Of a stretch of DNA of 64,000 nt, positions 1 to 13,587 are shown one piece after another; within the stretch, counting starts at the first letter, position 1, and each line of letters opens with the position of its first letter. Under the pieces are notes generated by a model. That model saw nothing but the letters and a program-made list of their open reading frames with translations. It did no database searches and was not told the DNA's origin. Origin of the DNA: Daucus carota subsp. sativus (lineage: Eukaryota; Streptophyta; Magnoliopsida; Apiales; Apiaceae); the NCBI RefSeq assembly GCF_001625215.2, contig NC_030389.2:39917454-39981453 (forward strand). Direction: 5' to 3'. The position numbers were made by a program, and so were the translations under genes.

Positions 1-606
1 TCTGGCATGTGCATCAACCAATATATTATAAGTACGCTTATTTGGAGAAATTTTGTGTCTGTCCATATCTTTCAACAATAGTGTTATATCTTCCCATCGG
101 TTAAGGTTGCACATACCATGAGTTAATGAGTTATAGGATACAACACTTGGTTGAATGCTTTTGTCACTCATTTCGGCAAGAAGACCCAGAGCTTCATCAA
201 CTAATCTGTCTTTGGACAAACTATCAATAACAGTGTTGTAAGTTACTACATCCGGCATACAACTTTTGTTCTCCATGTATCTAAGCAACATCATAGCCTG
301 GGAAGTGTTCCCTGTTTTGCAGAGGCCGTCAATAATGGTGTTAAAGATAACTGCATTGGGCTCAACTTGATTGTGCTTGAGAAGGTTCTTGAAGAGAAGC
401 TCAGCCTCAAGAAACTTGTCCTGGGAAATGAGTCCCCTAAGAAGAGTTGTGTAGGTAACAACATTCGGGACAAAACCACGTTTAAAGATGGCAGCCAACA
501 GCGTAAAGCCATAATCAACTCGTTTTAAGTGACAACAACAGTTAATGACAGTACTATAAGTAAATATATCAACAGTAATGTTAAAAGAGCACATCATCAT
601 CTTCAT
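1..606 (-). CDS. PPR protein (Rf-like, P class), partial
   Basis: An open minus-strand frame enters from the left edge and holds tandem 35-residue pentatricopeptide repeats. Visible repeat signatures are PDVVTYNTVIDSLSKDR, PSVVSYNSLTHGMCNL, PNAVIFNTIIDGLCKTG and PNVVTYTTLLRGLISQ, each separated by about 35 residues. PPR proteins of this kind bind organellar RNA, and the DGLCKTG/DSLSKDR wording resembles the restorer-of-fertility-like subgroup. The last in-frame ATGs upstream lie at about 597-606; I used 606, which makes base 1 the end of a codon. The frame stays open upstream to about 800 without another ATG, and no clear mitochondrial targeting peptide is seen. The 5' end may therefore be degenerate or lie in another exon. 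The C-terminal repeats are outside the window. The family call is secure; the start and intactness are not. Confidence 0.85.
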   Translation of the reverse strand, partial: MKMMMCSFNITVDIFTYSTVINCCCHLKRVDYGFTLLAAIFKRGFVPNVVTYTTLLRGLISQDKFLEAELLFKNLLKHNQVEPNAVIFNTIIDGLCKTGNTSQAMMLLRYMENKSCMPDVVTYNTVIDSLSKDRLVDEALGLLAEMSDKSIQPSVVSYNSLTHGMCNLNRWEDITLLLKDMDRHKISPNKRTYNILVDAHAR

Positions 607-2014
607 CGTCTTGTGGTTGCCCTTATAGAAACTCCGCTCCTCTGTTGTTTCTTTAAAGGAGACTGCTGCTTCTAAAGCAACATATCCTTTGCATTTTGAA
701 CTGCTGGTAATGCATTTAAAATTTATGATTCTGCTCCCTCTGTTTTGAAATATAAATCTTTTGATTTTTTGGCACACATTTCTAAATTGTTTGACCGTAT
801 AGTTAAAATCATTATTTTTGAAATTTATTTTTTTAAATAAAAATATATGATTGATATTATATTTCAGGAAAAAAAAATTTGATGTAGAAACTATGTAGTT
901 TTAAGATATTCTCCTATTAAGTATTCAGATATTCAGAGCTGGGAGGTTGTGAACTCTGATTTAAGTAATCAAGTTCATTGCATGCTTATCTACATTCATC
1001 TATCCAACAGATTAAATATTCCCAGATTAAATTCTATTTGCATGAGGATTTATGCTTAGATTCACAGAATTTTGTACTGTCCGAATTTCGTACTGACATT
1101 GAAATTACATGATAGAATACCTCTGAAGTTATGTTTTTATGTCTAAGCTTGCTAGTTGCTGCTATAACCATTGTAAATTTGTAATCATGAATGTACCATA
1201 GTCCACATAATTTTTGTTAGCAGAGGCCAATATGAGCCGGAGAAGGACCTTGATGTGTGAATAATACCAGGTCTAGAGCGAGCGTGTTTGCTTGGCTTAT
1301 ATGACTGGGCTTTACACCATTTTCGGCTTAAAGTCATATAAGCCATTCTAGACATATAAGCACTTCTGCTTCTTTTGCCAAACAGTATGCAAGAAGCAGA
1401 AGCAACTTAAAGTGCTAAAAAAAGCTATAAGTTGGTTTGCCATACAGGCCCACAATTGAATCTTTAGGCACGAATTTAAAGGACAAACTCTGAAATCCCC
1501 TTTGTTTTGATGCATAACAAAAATATTGAAACTGAAACTATAAAAATATACTGTCTAGAACTAGAATTGTCTGCCTCAGGGCTCAGGGTATGTCTACAAG
1601 GACTCGGGTGAATCAGTATGATCCGGATGTACAATAGCAGCTTTGTAGATATTATAGCTTTCGTAAGTTATTTTACATCTGATTAAGTACAAATTCATAG
1701 TTGTGTTGAGGTAATCTACATGCTTGATTTAAGGGGCATGCACTGAGGCCAGCAATTTCCCAGATGGAATGAAAGTAGACCTTATTAATTGATTCAATGA
1801 TTGAAAAACTAGTTGTTATTCTAACTCAATCATATTATTCCATACTAGATTAATGTAATACATTTTCTTATGTAATGGAAGCATCTCTGCAATAAAAACT
1901 CAAATAGTCAAAGTTGATGTTTGCATGGGATGCCTATATAAGCAGTTTGAATCAGGTCATTCAAACACATCAACATTTTTCAAGTAAAGAGAGTTCAGTG
2001 ATAAAGAGTTCAAA
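607..2014. other. Intergenic region with MITE-like repeat
   Basis: AT-rich DNA between the PPR fragment and the peroxidase. About 1275-1455 looks like a short inverted-repeat element: the left end (GTGTTTGCTTGGCTTATA) is roughly complementary to the right end (AAGTTGGTTTGCCATACAGG), and the interior has complementary AAGCAGAAGC-type segments. The rest shows no gene. Confidence 0.5.
1934..1943 (+). promoter_or_regulatory. TATA box of the peroxidase gene
   Basis: CTATATAAGC lies about 80 bp upstream of the peroxidase ATG at 2015, the expected place for a plant TATA box with a short 5' leader. Confidence 0.7.
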
Positions 2015-3558
<1,544 letters not shown>

Positions 3559-5370
3559 TGCAAGCCATAATTTGTTGTTTCTTGCAAGTGTAATTGATTT
3601 TTTCTTCTTGTTTAATAATTTATTACTGTTCTTGGCGCACATGTATAGTGTAGAAGATCTGGCAACCTGCCTGTCAACAGATCTTGAGTTGCATTTCCTA
3701 GCCTTCAAGCAAAAATATTTGTTATTGCTCACAATATGACTAAAGTTTTACATATATCTTCCTCTCGATATTAAATTTTACATAGCAAGAGTGCAAGACT
3801 AAGCATACATAGTATACAACTCAACTCCGAGGTATCAGTTTGTGTAGCTTTAAGATGTTGGTTAAAATAGTGTTTTGTTTTTGTTTAAATTATTATGGTG
3901 ATATTTTATGTAGTTGTTTAGTGAGTGGTAAATAAGATATATTTTTTTTTTTGAAACGGGTAAATAAGATATATTGATAACAGTAAAAAATATAATTTTT
4001 AATTGAAAAACATAAAGAATAAACTTTTACTGGTAACCAAATATCCCTGGGTACTGGAGAGTACTTGAACACTAGTTTTAGGAGAAACAACTGCCATTTT
4101 TATATCATTATCGAGTTATACCCCCATTTCTTAAAGAACAACTCTTTCTTGTTAAAATGTCAGATCCTTTTTCCTCTTTTCCTCTTTTGTATTATTTAAT
4201 ACAGTTTGATATTAAAACGGTAATAATTAAAAATAATATATAATAATATAAAAATATCTCTAATTATATATATAAACACTTTAGTGTGATATTAAGATTA
4301 GTTAAAACTTAAAACGTGTATTTTCAAATTTAATTATTTAAGACAAGAATTATTGAAATCAACATAAATATTTATTAATGAAATTATATTGTACCAAATT
4401 TTATTAACATAAATTATTAGAAAGCTCAAGTAAATGAAGTGCTCTCTCCATTTTATTTTATAAGCAAAAAATACCATCTTTAAAATTTTCTTTTCAAGAA
4501 TTATAATAATTATTTTATATTTTTGTTCATAAAAATAATTTAGAATTGATAGTCAAAGAGTTTGTCAAAAAATTAAACAACTTATAATTGGAAAATTATA
4601 GCTCAAATTATATACATTGTAATATGAATTTTATCCCACATCAAAATTAGAAAAACCAATATTAGATTTGAATCATTCTTATAAATATATTTTGCCTTTA
4701 TTAAACTCAATTAATAGTTTCGCTTGGACTTAACTAGTTTGAAATGACTTAATTAGTTTGAAATAGTATGTAACCAATTTTTTAATTATAAAATAAATTA
4801 ATAAAACATAATGTAAATTTGTTTAGATGCATGTGGTTAGTTGCTCCTAAATTATTTACAATTTTTTTTTCAAGTACACAAATTAATATAACAAAAAAAA
4901 GCATCTATAACCTAAATAGGGGAATAAGGATCAAGTAAATATCATTAATTGTTAGTGGTAAAATAATTTTTATAATTACATAAGGTGATAAAAAATAATT
5001 ATTCTGAATAAAAATTCAAACAAAATATAAAATTTGGAAAAAGCGTGTCTCAATTGCTATTTTTTATATTAAATATTCTTAATAAATTTAATTTGTGATC
5101 TAAATTTTTTGCAACCGAAGTATTTCATCTGGTCCAAGTTAAACCGAAACAAAAAGAAAATAAAGGTTATGATTTTGTTTTCTCCCAGACTACCTGATAC
5201 AAATTGTATTTAAGTCTTTTCTATACAGTTTGGGCAAGGAGGGAGTATTCTCTGGTATTTGAAATGAGTAACTGCATTAACTAACTCTTTTGAAATTATA
5301 AAAACTGCTTTCCTACGCCTAGTTATTTATCACCAAGTCACAAATGTGCACATCTCTGTTTCACAAAACA
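3559..5370. other. AT-rich intergenic region
   Basis: No open frame with family-like content. The sequence is strongly AT-rich with many A/T runs. A TATA-like TTATAAAAAC at 5296-5305 lies about 70 bp before the next gene start and may be its TATA box. Confidence 0.6.
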
Positions 5371-6042
5371 ATGCCACTGTGGAAAAGGAAGAAGAAGACT
5401 CAAGACAAAGTAAGTTATACATACTCCTAGAATTTTCATCCATCTGGCGGAAAAAGTTGATAGTATTCTGCATCATACGTATAGGGACCGGACCCTTCTT
5501 TCTTGCTACTTGCGTTTTGTTTAATTATTTTGTTTTTCGTTCTCGATTTTCTGCAGTATGTAATGGTAGAGTTTCATGTGTGGATGCATTGTGCCGGATG
5601 TGAAAGAACTGTTGCCAAAGTCATTTCCAAAATCAAAGGTTGGTTAAGCATTGGCACCACATGATGTGTCTTGTGTAATGTGGTTTAAGGTTTTTCGGGT
5701 TTTGTTAAAACCTTTTGTTTTGATTTGATTGGTTTTCTTGGTTTTGGTTTGATCAAAGGGGTGGAGACATTTACGACGGATATCATACGACATCAAGTTA
5801 CTATAATAGGCCGAATCAATCCAGAGAAAGTTGCAAAGAGAATAAAGAAGAAGACGGGGAAGATTGCTGATATATTGAGTTTGAAAGAGTACACGGAGGG
5901 CTTCAAGAACGATGAAGATTCATTCTTGGAAGAAATGATTCAGAAGCAATTTATAGATTCTCTGATAATTGAATATGTCGGTCCTAGTGAAGCATACTTG
6001 TTGTTCAGTGATGAGAATGCAAATGCATGCTCAATCATGTAG
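5371..6042 (+). CDS. Heavy-metal-associated isoprenylated plant protein (HIPP-like)
   Basis: Three exons (5371-5409, 5557-5638, 5759-6042) join in frame to 134 residues. The start ATG at 5371 opens a short basic exon (MPLWKRKKKTQDK). Exons 2 and 3 encode a ferredoxin-like HMA domain with the metal-binding motif MHCAGC at residues 23-28, followed by the usual VxxxIxxIxGVET pattern. The protein ends in CSIM, a CaaX box whose Cys131 should be farnesylated, placing it on membranes. HIPPs are plant metallochaperones or scaffold proteins binding copper, zinc or cadmium. Between the HMA domain (ending near residue 75) and the CaaX box is a charged tail without glycine- or proline-rich repeats, so this is a short single-HMA member. 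An upstream frame from 5346 reads through exon 1 in another phase and is not the protein. Confidence 0.9.
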
Positions 6043-6293
6043 AATGTATGAACGATATAGAATATGGTTTTGTGTAATTCTGCGTTTGGTTCGGAAATAA
6101 ACTGGGGAAATGACCTTTGAAATATATGAACTGCCAATAAACCACAAAAAACACTGAACTCGCCATTACTACCTCTTATAACATTCAAACAAAACAAACC
6201 ATAGATTCTTACGTATTCACATTAGTTTGTAACTTGCCTTGATTTTTGTACATCGATGGCAAATACTTATGGTTAAACAACCCTGATTCTAAG
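6043..6293. other. Convergent 3' ends of HIPP-like gene and DXS
   Basis: Only 251 bp separate the stop of the plus-strand HIPP-like gene and the stop of the minus-strand DXS gene. The two 3' UTRs must meet or overlap here. No other feature is seen. Confidence 0.6.
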
Positions 6294-9200
6294 TTACGAC
6301 ATGATCTCTAGAGCCTCCCTTGTTTGCCCGAGGATATTAAATACTGTTGCAGCAATGTGAGATGGAGTCAGTCCGGCTTCAGCTAGTTGATCCGCTGGTG
6401 ATCCGTGGTCAATGTAGCGATCAGGAAGGACAATTGGTCTCCACTGTACAGTAAATTAATTAATCACATTTTAGTTCAAGCAAAAACAGAGAAGATATTG
6501 TGCTAAACAGGTCATGTTGCAGTTTTTGCAAATAACATACCAGGCAGATTTAGGAACTCTTATGTGAAACTGTGAAAGGATGACAGACATTTAAAATGAT
6601 AGACATTTAAGATCCCACTTTAATCAACCTCCAAATACCCGCATCAAAATATCTCAGACACCCCAGCCTAAACTATTAGTAACTGCATCTCTAACTTCTT
6701 CTAAGAGCAGTATAATTTTAACATTATGACCAGTTTCAAATTGCAATAACAGTAGCACTATAAGGCTTCATCATTGAGGGAAAAAAACTTCACATAATTT
6801 TTACAGCACAATCCAAATCCAAATTAAAATTTCAAGTACTCTAATTTAACAGAGGTCAATAACTAAACGCAGTTAAAAGCTTCATACCTTTATATTTTCA
6901 TCAAGAAGCCCGTCAAGGGCCATGAATTGAACAACATGAGAACCAAACCCTCCTATAGATCCTTCTTCAACTGTGATCAACACATCATGCGATTTTACGA
7001 GGCTGCGAATAAGTGCATGATCCAGTGGTTTACAGAAGCGTGCATCAGCAACTGTTGGACGTAAACCACGAGTTTCTAGCAAGTAAGCTGCAGCCAAACA
7101 ACTTTGAACTGCTGCTCCATAGCCCAAGAGTGCTACTCGTTCCCCTTCAATCAACACCCGGCCTTTTCCGACCTGTTAGGAAAGATAAAGATATTATCAA
7201 ATAATATGAACATATAATGTACCTTGAGAAGACCAGCACATGAACATTGATTTAGAAATCTACTTCGAGTGGAATGCCTTTGTTTCCAGTAGGCAACTCT
7301 ACACCAATCCCATTTCCTCTTGGGTAACGGAAACAACTAGGCCGATCATCTATGGCAGCAGCAGTTGCAACCATGTGAAATAACTCAGCCTCATCAGAAG
7401 GGGCCATCACTACCATATTCGGGAGGCAAGCCATGTAGGTCACATCGAATGATCCAGAATGTGTGGGACCATCTGCTCCAACCAGGCCAGCTCTGTCCAT
7501 TGCAAATCTCACTGGCAACTTCTGCAAATCCACATCATGGACTACCTGTGATATGAACGAAAAGGAGATTGTAAGACATGTTTTAAGCGTAACTTTGACT
7601 AAGAAACTTTTTAACAGAATTTGGATAGAAAGAGTTGGAGAAGCTATATATTACCTGATCATAGGCCCTCTGCAAGAAAGATGAATAAATTGCACAAAAA
7701 GGTTTTAGGCCTTCACATGCCAATCCTGCTGCAAAAGTTACAGCATGTTGTTCTGCTATTCCAACATCAAAACACCTGGTCGGAAACCGGCGTTGGAAAA
7801 TGTTCATGCCTGTTCCTCCACCCATTGCAGCATGGATTGCAACTATTCCTTTATCACTCTCTGCTTCCGCAATCAAGGCATCTGCAAAGTATGTTGTGTA
7901 AGACTGAGTTTTAGCGCTGGCTTTAAATTGCTGCCCAGTTGCTGGATCAAACTTTGCAACTCCTGCAAAAACAACCAAGAATCCAAGATAAATAGATGAT
8001 GACCATCGAAATTGCAAAATAGGAATTAATATAAGCTACAACTAGGTACATATAACATGCCCGTTTGTTCATATCATAACCTCATAAGAAATCATGTAAA
8101 TTTGGATTTAATCTCCAAAACCTTGTCACTGGCATAAATTAAAAGCTATCATGATCCAAAATAAAATCTGTAATAAGAATTCTATACAGACTTAAATCTT
8201 TCCCCAAGTATAAAATAAAGATTATCTGACAACATGTTGGCCAAAATTTAGGCATATACCATGGTATTTGTCTGCAGCCTTTTCAGCATAGGGGTATCCT
8301 CGGCCTTTCTCAGTGATAACATGAATCAATACAGGACCAGTTGACTTGGTACTTTTAACCTCTTTCATAATGGCAACAAGGTCATCAATATTGTGACCAT
8401 CAACAGGACCGATGTAATAGAGTCCAAGTTCTTCGAATAAACTTGATCCAGAACCGCTAATCATCCCACGTGCATATTCATCAACTTTTGCAGCAATTTC
8501 ATGCATAGGCCCGCCAATCTGTTTGGTAACTCCCTGAAACAATCCCAAGAACAAAGTTAAAGGTTGTGTAGAACTACTAGATATTTTGTAGTTACCCCAA
8601 TTTACAGCGAAGTTGTACTAACCTTAGCAACTTCTCTTAATTCTCTGAGTGGCCTGTTGGACTGTAACCTACTGAGAGCACTGCTCAACGCTCCCACAGG
8701 GGCTGCTGGTCCATCCAAAGTAGCTGTGGGTAAAGAGACCTGTTTATTGTCATTAAGAATGACAATCATGTCTGAATCCAAGTACCCAGCATTATTCATA
8801 GCTTCATAAGCTTGACCAGCTGTCATGGCACCATCCCCTATAATTGCAATTACATCATTGTTTGCTCCCTTTAAATCCCTTCCCACGGCCATCCCTGTTC
8901 ATTATGAGAATATATCAAATCAACATTAAGAACAGGCACGAGATGTTACATTAACAATTTGGCAAGGTCATTAAAACATAAAAGAAAATGACTCATGATA
9001 CCGACCACATAAAGAGTGAGAGAAATTTGTAAACCTCAAAACGTCTCAATCTTAGCCCCATGATCAGCATTCAGCGGTGTAGGGAACATTTTGAATTTAT
9101 ATCTAAAATTATAATTAGCACGAATCATGTTTGCTCTTGGTAAAAAGAGGTTGGGTACGTGGAGGCATCAGGAGTATTTAAATATCATCGACCATATTTA

Positions 9201-10840
9201 AATATATAAATGGGCACTGTATTGGAATTCCATTGGCCATTTCCGGAAAAGCACGTATTCGCACATCAGAGTATGCATTTATTGTTTCTAGGTTATACAG
9301 TCTGCAAACAATCATACCTAATAGTGATTCAATAATTCGATTAAAAATGTCAGTTTGCATAAGGAATTACCTAATCCTGCAGAAATTGTGGTAGAACTGT
9401 GACCAGTACCAAAGCAGTCATAATCACTCTCCGCTCGCTTAGTAAATCCTGCCAAGCCATTTGTCTGTCTCATTGTGTGCATCTTGTCCCTTCTTCCAGT
9501 CAAAATTTTGTGTGGGTATGACTGCATTTCATTAGTTAGGAGCAAATCAAAGACAAGTTTATCGCAACTTCCTCATTTTTTAACAGTATCTGTCTAGGTT
9601 AAAAATAGAAACAAAAAGAGCGAATCACCTGATGTCCAACATCCCACAGAATCTTATCTTGAGGAGCATTAAAGACATAATGAAGAGCTACTGTGAGCTC
9701 AACAACCCCAAGGCTTGAACCAAGATGACCACCGGTCTTAGAAACATTGAAGATGACATCGGACCGCAGTTCATCTGCCAGTTGCTTCAGTTCCTGCAAC
9801 ATATTAGGTCAAAGTTGTAATAAGTTATACACTTACATAAATAAACAAGATACAGCTTTTATGCATGAAGTACTTATACCTTGGTTGACAGATTTTTCAT
9901 GTGAATCGGATAGTTGATCGTGTCCAAAAGAGGAGTAGGAGGTCTCTGAGAATGGTATTCCCCTGTCTCGGACAGATTTGCACATATTCCAAGTGATCTT
10001 TTCCTTGTCTGTTAACAAACATAGTTCAGTTGCCATCTATTTCAACTAAATTTGCCACAAGCGCTTTTACAAATCAGCACATATATTAAAATTCCAAATC
10101 TGTATAAACAGCTTAACATAATATGCATCTTCATCTTTCGTTTACAAGAGCATAATACAGACAAACATCACAATTTACAACCTAGGGTTTAGCCTCCATG
10201 TTCTCTGTCTTTTTCTTAACAATCCAAGCTTCTCTGCATCTTGATTTACTCCCATCACTTGATTGTAAATGTTTTTTACTTTTGCTATATCAATATGCGT
10301 ACCATTTCCTCATAGAAATACCACAAAATAACGGAACAGAAAGCGCGAGAACTAACAAAATCATTGTTAATCAAACAATGTCACCAACATTGAATTAACA
10401 AATTTTAATTCATGCAATAAACAAACAACTACAAACGCATATGCATAGTATTCAGATTCATAGAACAATTCGTTGATAGCCTAATGGCAAGACTATTTCC
10501 CCGTGTCTCCTCTGCGCCCTTCATGGCTTCATATCTTTAAAATCTTATGCATTGAATATCATATAACATACCAAAAAACAAATATTTAAATAAAGTATAA
10601 CATCAACCATTCACACAAAGATTCAAACATCATGAAGCCATATCAATCACCAGAATCTTGTAAATCAAAAAGAAATAATAAATTTCTGGTATAATCACTC
10701 ATTGAAAAAGATCAAACCTGATTAAGTTTCTGTGGATACTGAGAGTGCAGATCTGTTCCAAAGCACAAACGAGACTTCTGGAGATCCAAACTCGCTCCCT
10801 TGCTAAACTTCCCATGAAATGCTAATGTACACAAAGCCAT
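6294..10840 (-). CDS. DXS: 1-deoxy-D-xylulose-5-phosphate synthase, plastid (DXS)
   Basis: Ten exons on the minus strand join in frame to 712 residues: 10840-10718, 10008-9880, 9793-9629, 9521-9371, 8894-8623, 8533-8260, 7962-7655, 7545-7264, 7172-6888 and 6443-6294. DXS condenses pyruvate with glyceraldehyde 3-phosphate using thiamine diphosphate, the first step of the plastid MEP pathway to carotenoids, chlorophyll side chains, gibberellins and monoterpenes. The first ~70 residues, up to the [18 protein letters not shown] block, are a Ser/Lys-rich plastid transit region. The ThDP motif is [16 protein letters not shown] (from about 209), with the catalytic Glu in GIAEQHA (about 442) and the transketolase motif [11 protein letters not shown] (from about 491). 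The end [18 protein letters not shown] is typical. The sequence is closest to class 1 (CLA1-type) DXS as I remember it. One small oddity is THSGSFD where plant enzymes usually read THCGAFD. The gene looks intact. Confidence 0.97.
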
Positions 10841-10940
10841 CGAATAATTTTCACACACTTATGTGTTTTGGAGCTCAACAACACAGCAAGATAGTAGACC
10901 ACTACTTGCCCACTTGGTGTTTATATATTATTATCAGAGA

Positions 10941-10971
<31 letters not shown>

Positions 10972-11029
10972 AGGGGGGAGAGAGGGAGAGAGAGGGAGAG
11001 AGAGAGAGAGAGAGAGAGAAGGGGGGAGA

Positions 11030-11077
<48 letters not shown>

Positions 11078-13587
11078 GAGAGAGAGAGAGAGAGGGAGGG
11101 AGGGAGGGTGAGAGAGAGAGAGATTAATGGGTGTTTAGGACAGACAAGATTATAAGATTCAGTGGCTTATGTTTGTGTTTAGAGTGAGTGGGTTTATACT
11201 TGTATCCCCGTGTTTATAAACAGTTTGAAGAGGGGGATGTCAAATATTGTATATGATTGGACCACGTCGCTAAGAAATCACATATGGATAGCAATATTTG
11301 ATACTAGTGTGATACTCGCTTTTCTTTTTTATTGGGAATGTCAAGTTAAAAAATTCAGTGTCAAGATTATGGATACAAACACTATTGGGTGCATTTGTAT
11401 CTATTCCTATCGCACATTATGGGAGGGAGAGAGCCAATCTCATCACCCATCTTCTTTTCTTGTCTTTTGCTATCTTGGATGTTGGATTCTTTGTTTATGT
11501 AAAATGTTACATAATTTGAGGGATCGTATATCCTGGTCGAAGGCCTTGGAAATGAGAATAAAGTAGATTTCTAAATGGACCGTTTTGGCAAAAAACCTCC
11601 GACAAAATGAAAATGTTTTGAAAAATACTTTTCAGAAATATGTGACAGAAAAGAGTATTCTTAGAAAGAAAATTATGACCGTTGATATGTATAAGTTTCG
11701 TAACACAAAATTCCATTCAAATTCTATGATCTCGTTATCCAAAAGAAACATCTAATATCGGAGCCCGGATATATAGAGATTTTAAATTATACTTATTATA
11801 AATATCCCTTTTTGGAGATATCCTTTTATAATCTTAGCCAACAAATATATTTATTAAATTCTTTGTTATTGGATCACTGTTAAGATTTTAAATTATGTAT
11901 TTTTTAGATATTTCTTATAAATCGGTCACAAGATATCTTCTTTTAACCGTTTGTAAGTCTAACAACTCATGAACTATTTGTTACATGATTCTTAACTCAT
12001 ATATATTCTTACAAAAATTATTTTTATAATATTTTTATTTTAATAATTAAAAAATAAAAATTATTTTATTCTTGATAAATAAGAGTTATAATATTTTAAT
12101 AATTGAAAAATAAAAATTGATTTTCTATACAAATTTTACTAACTAAAATTAAAAAAAAAGAATCAAATATTGATGTGGCTCTTTTGATCTTTTTCCATGC
12201 ACAAATGTAACATCTAATTTTATAGAGATGATTCGGTAGTTTTAGAACTTTTTTTTTCATTTCAATTAAAATTTAAGTAACGATTTAATCTCATACCGCT
12301 AAGATTAAAAAAAAAATTAAAAATTTTTGTTTTGCAAAAAAATGTTTTTTCATAATTTATTTATATGAACACATGAACCCACCACTTAACTATCTTATCA
12401 AATATATAATACATAACTCATATAAAAGATACACAACATTTTTACACTGAAATCCAGGGTATCATACAAAATTTAATTTATAATATTCAAAAATTAATTT
12501 AATGAAAACTGGTGGATATATGAAAACCAGTTCTTTGATAATCTAGAATAACACTATTTGAGTTATTGGGCAAATATACTTTCTTACATTATCTTCTGTT
12601 ACTATAATCTCTTCCGCTTCACCAACAAAATTGATTATATTTTGACTAAAATTTAATTTATATATTATGTCATTGAAAAAAATAAAAAAAAAATTAGTAT
12701 ATCACTAGAAAGTATATATACTCTATTTTAATATGCAATTTTCAGATTTTAAAAATAATATATAGATAATTTTGAAATGTTTAATTAAAAATTAATCAAT
12801 AATTAAAAATTGATCATCTCAAACTCTTTAAAAACTGAAATATACACGCTTTTCTTTCTCTTTTTCGTTACTTTACACTATTTTATACACATTTTTTAGG
12901 GTCCATATCCATTTTAAACGTATACATTCCCTAGCGACTAAGCGAGTATACAACAGAAGCTACAGAACCTCCGCACCTATACGACAAAATTTTACTGTGC
13001 AGCTCAAGTTCCGAAATTCTGAGCAGCACGACAATATTTCTTCATACAGTTATTGTGTCATAAACTTAATTTATTGAAAGGGTATTTTTGAAGGATAATT
13101 TATTTAAATGTTAATTTGTCGTTATAACCTTGAAATGTGTGATGCACTCGTATATATATTCTTCCGGGCAAAATGCTAATATAGTGCTGATATATAATTA
13201 CATCCATAGTTTACAACTTTGCAAATTATATGACTATTTCCAGTTTTGTATTAAATGATGGATTTGATCATGTATTAGATATGATATGAACAGACACTAT
13301 ATATAGTTATATTATAGTGTAAAAATAATACAAGTTATCGTCATAACAATATTTTAATATCTATCCTAATTTTCATAGCCATGCCTGTAGTTACTAGGAT
13401 TAATTTGTCAAAAAATCTTCTTCTATATTGTATTTAATAATAAATAAACACATAAATAAGAAATTTCAAGTGTTCACTCCTAGTGTTTGAATCACAAGTA
13501 CAGAAGGGGAAAAGCTGGTGTATATATTTTATTGAAATGTAACACTTATAATTTACAAATGAAATTACAACAAAATATAGGCACATC
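10841..13587. other. DXS upstream region and AT-rich intergenic DNA
   Basis: This holds the DXS 5' leader and promoter (minus strand) with the GA/CT tract listed separately, then about 2 kb of AT-rich DNA with no coding signal. A minus-strand TATA-like TTTATAAAC at 11211-11219 lies beyond the GA tract and could be the DXS core promoter, though this is a guess. A plus-strand open frame at 11210-11566 has no recognisable content. Confidence 0.5.
10936..11124. repeat. GA/CT microsatellite upstream of DXS
   Basis: About 190 bp of nearly pure (GA)n interrupted by GGGG and GAGGGAGG variants, including two similar blocks reading AAGGGGGGAGAGAGGGAGAG. It begins about 95 bp upstream of the DXS start codon, so on the DXS strand it is a CT-rich tract in the 5' leader or core promoter. 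Such CT-rich tracts are common near plant transcription starts. This one is unusually long and its length should vary between individuals. Confidence 0.9.

Noticed and set aside
10819..11111. Plus-strand frames rich in Arg-Glu
   Set aside because: They are translations of the GA microsatellite, antisense to the DXS leader.
11210..11566. 118-codon plus-strand frame
   Set aside because: No recognisable protein, AT-rich, and overlaps the DXS promoter region.
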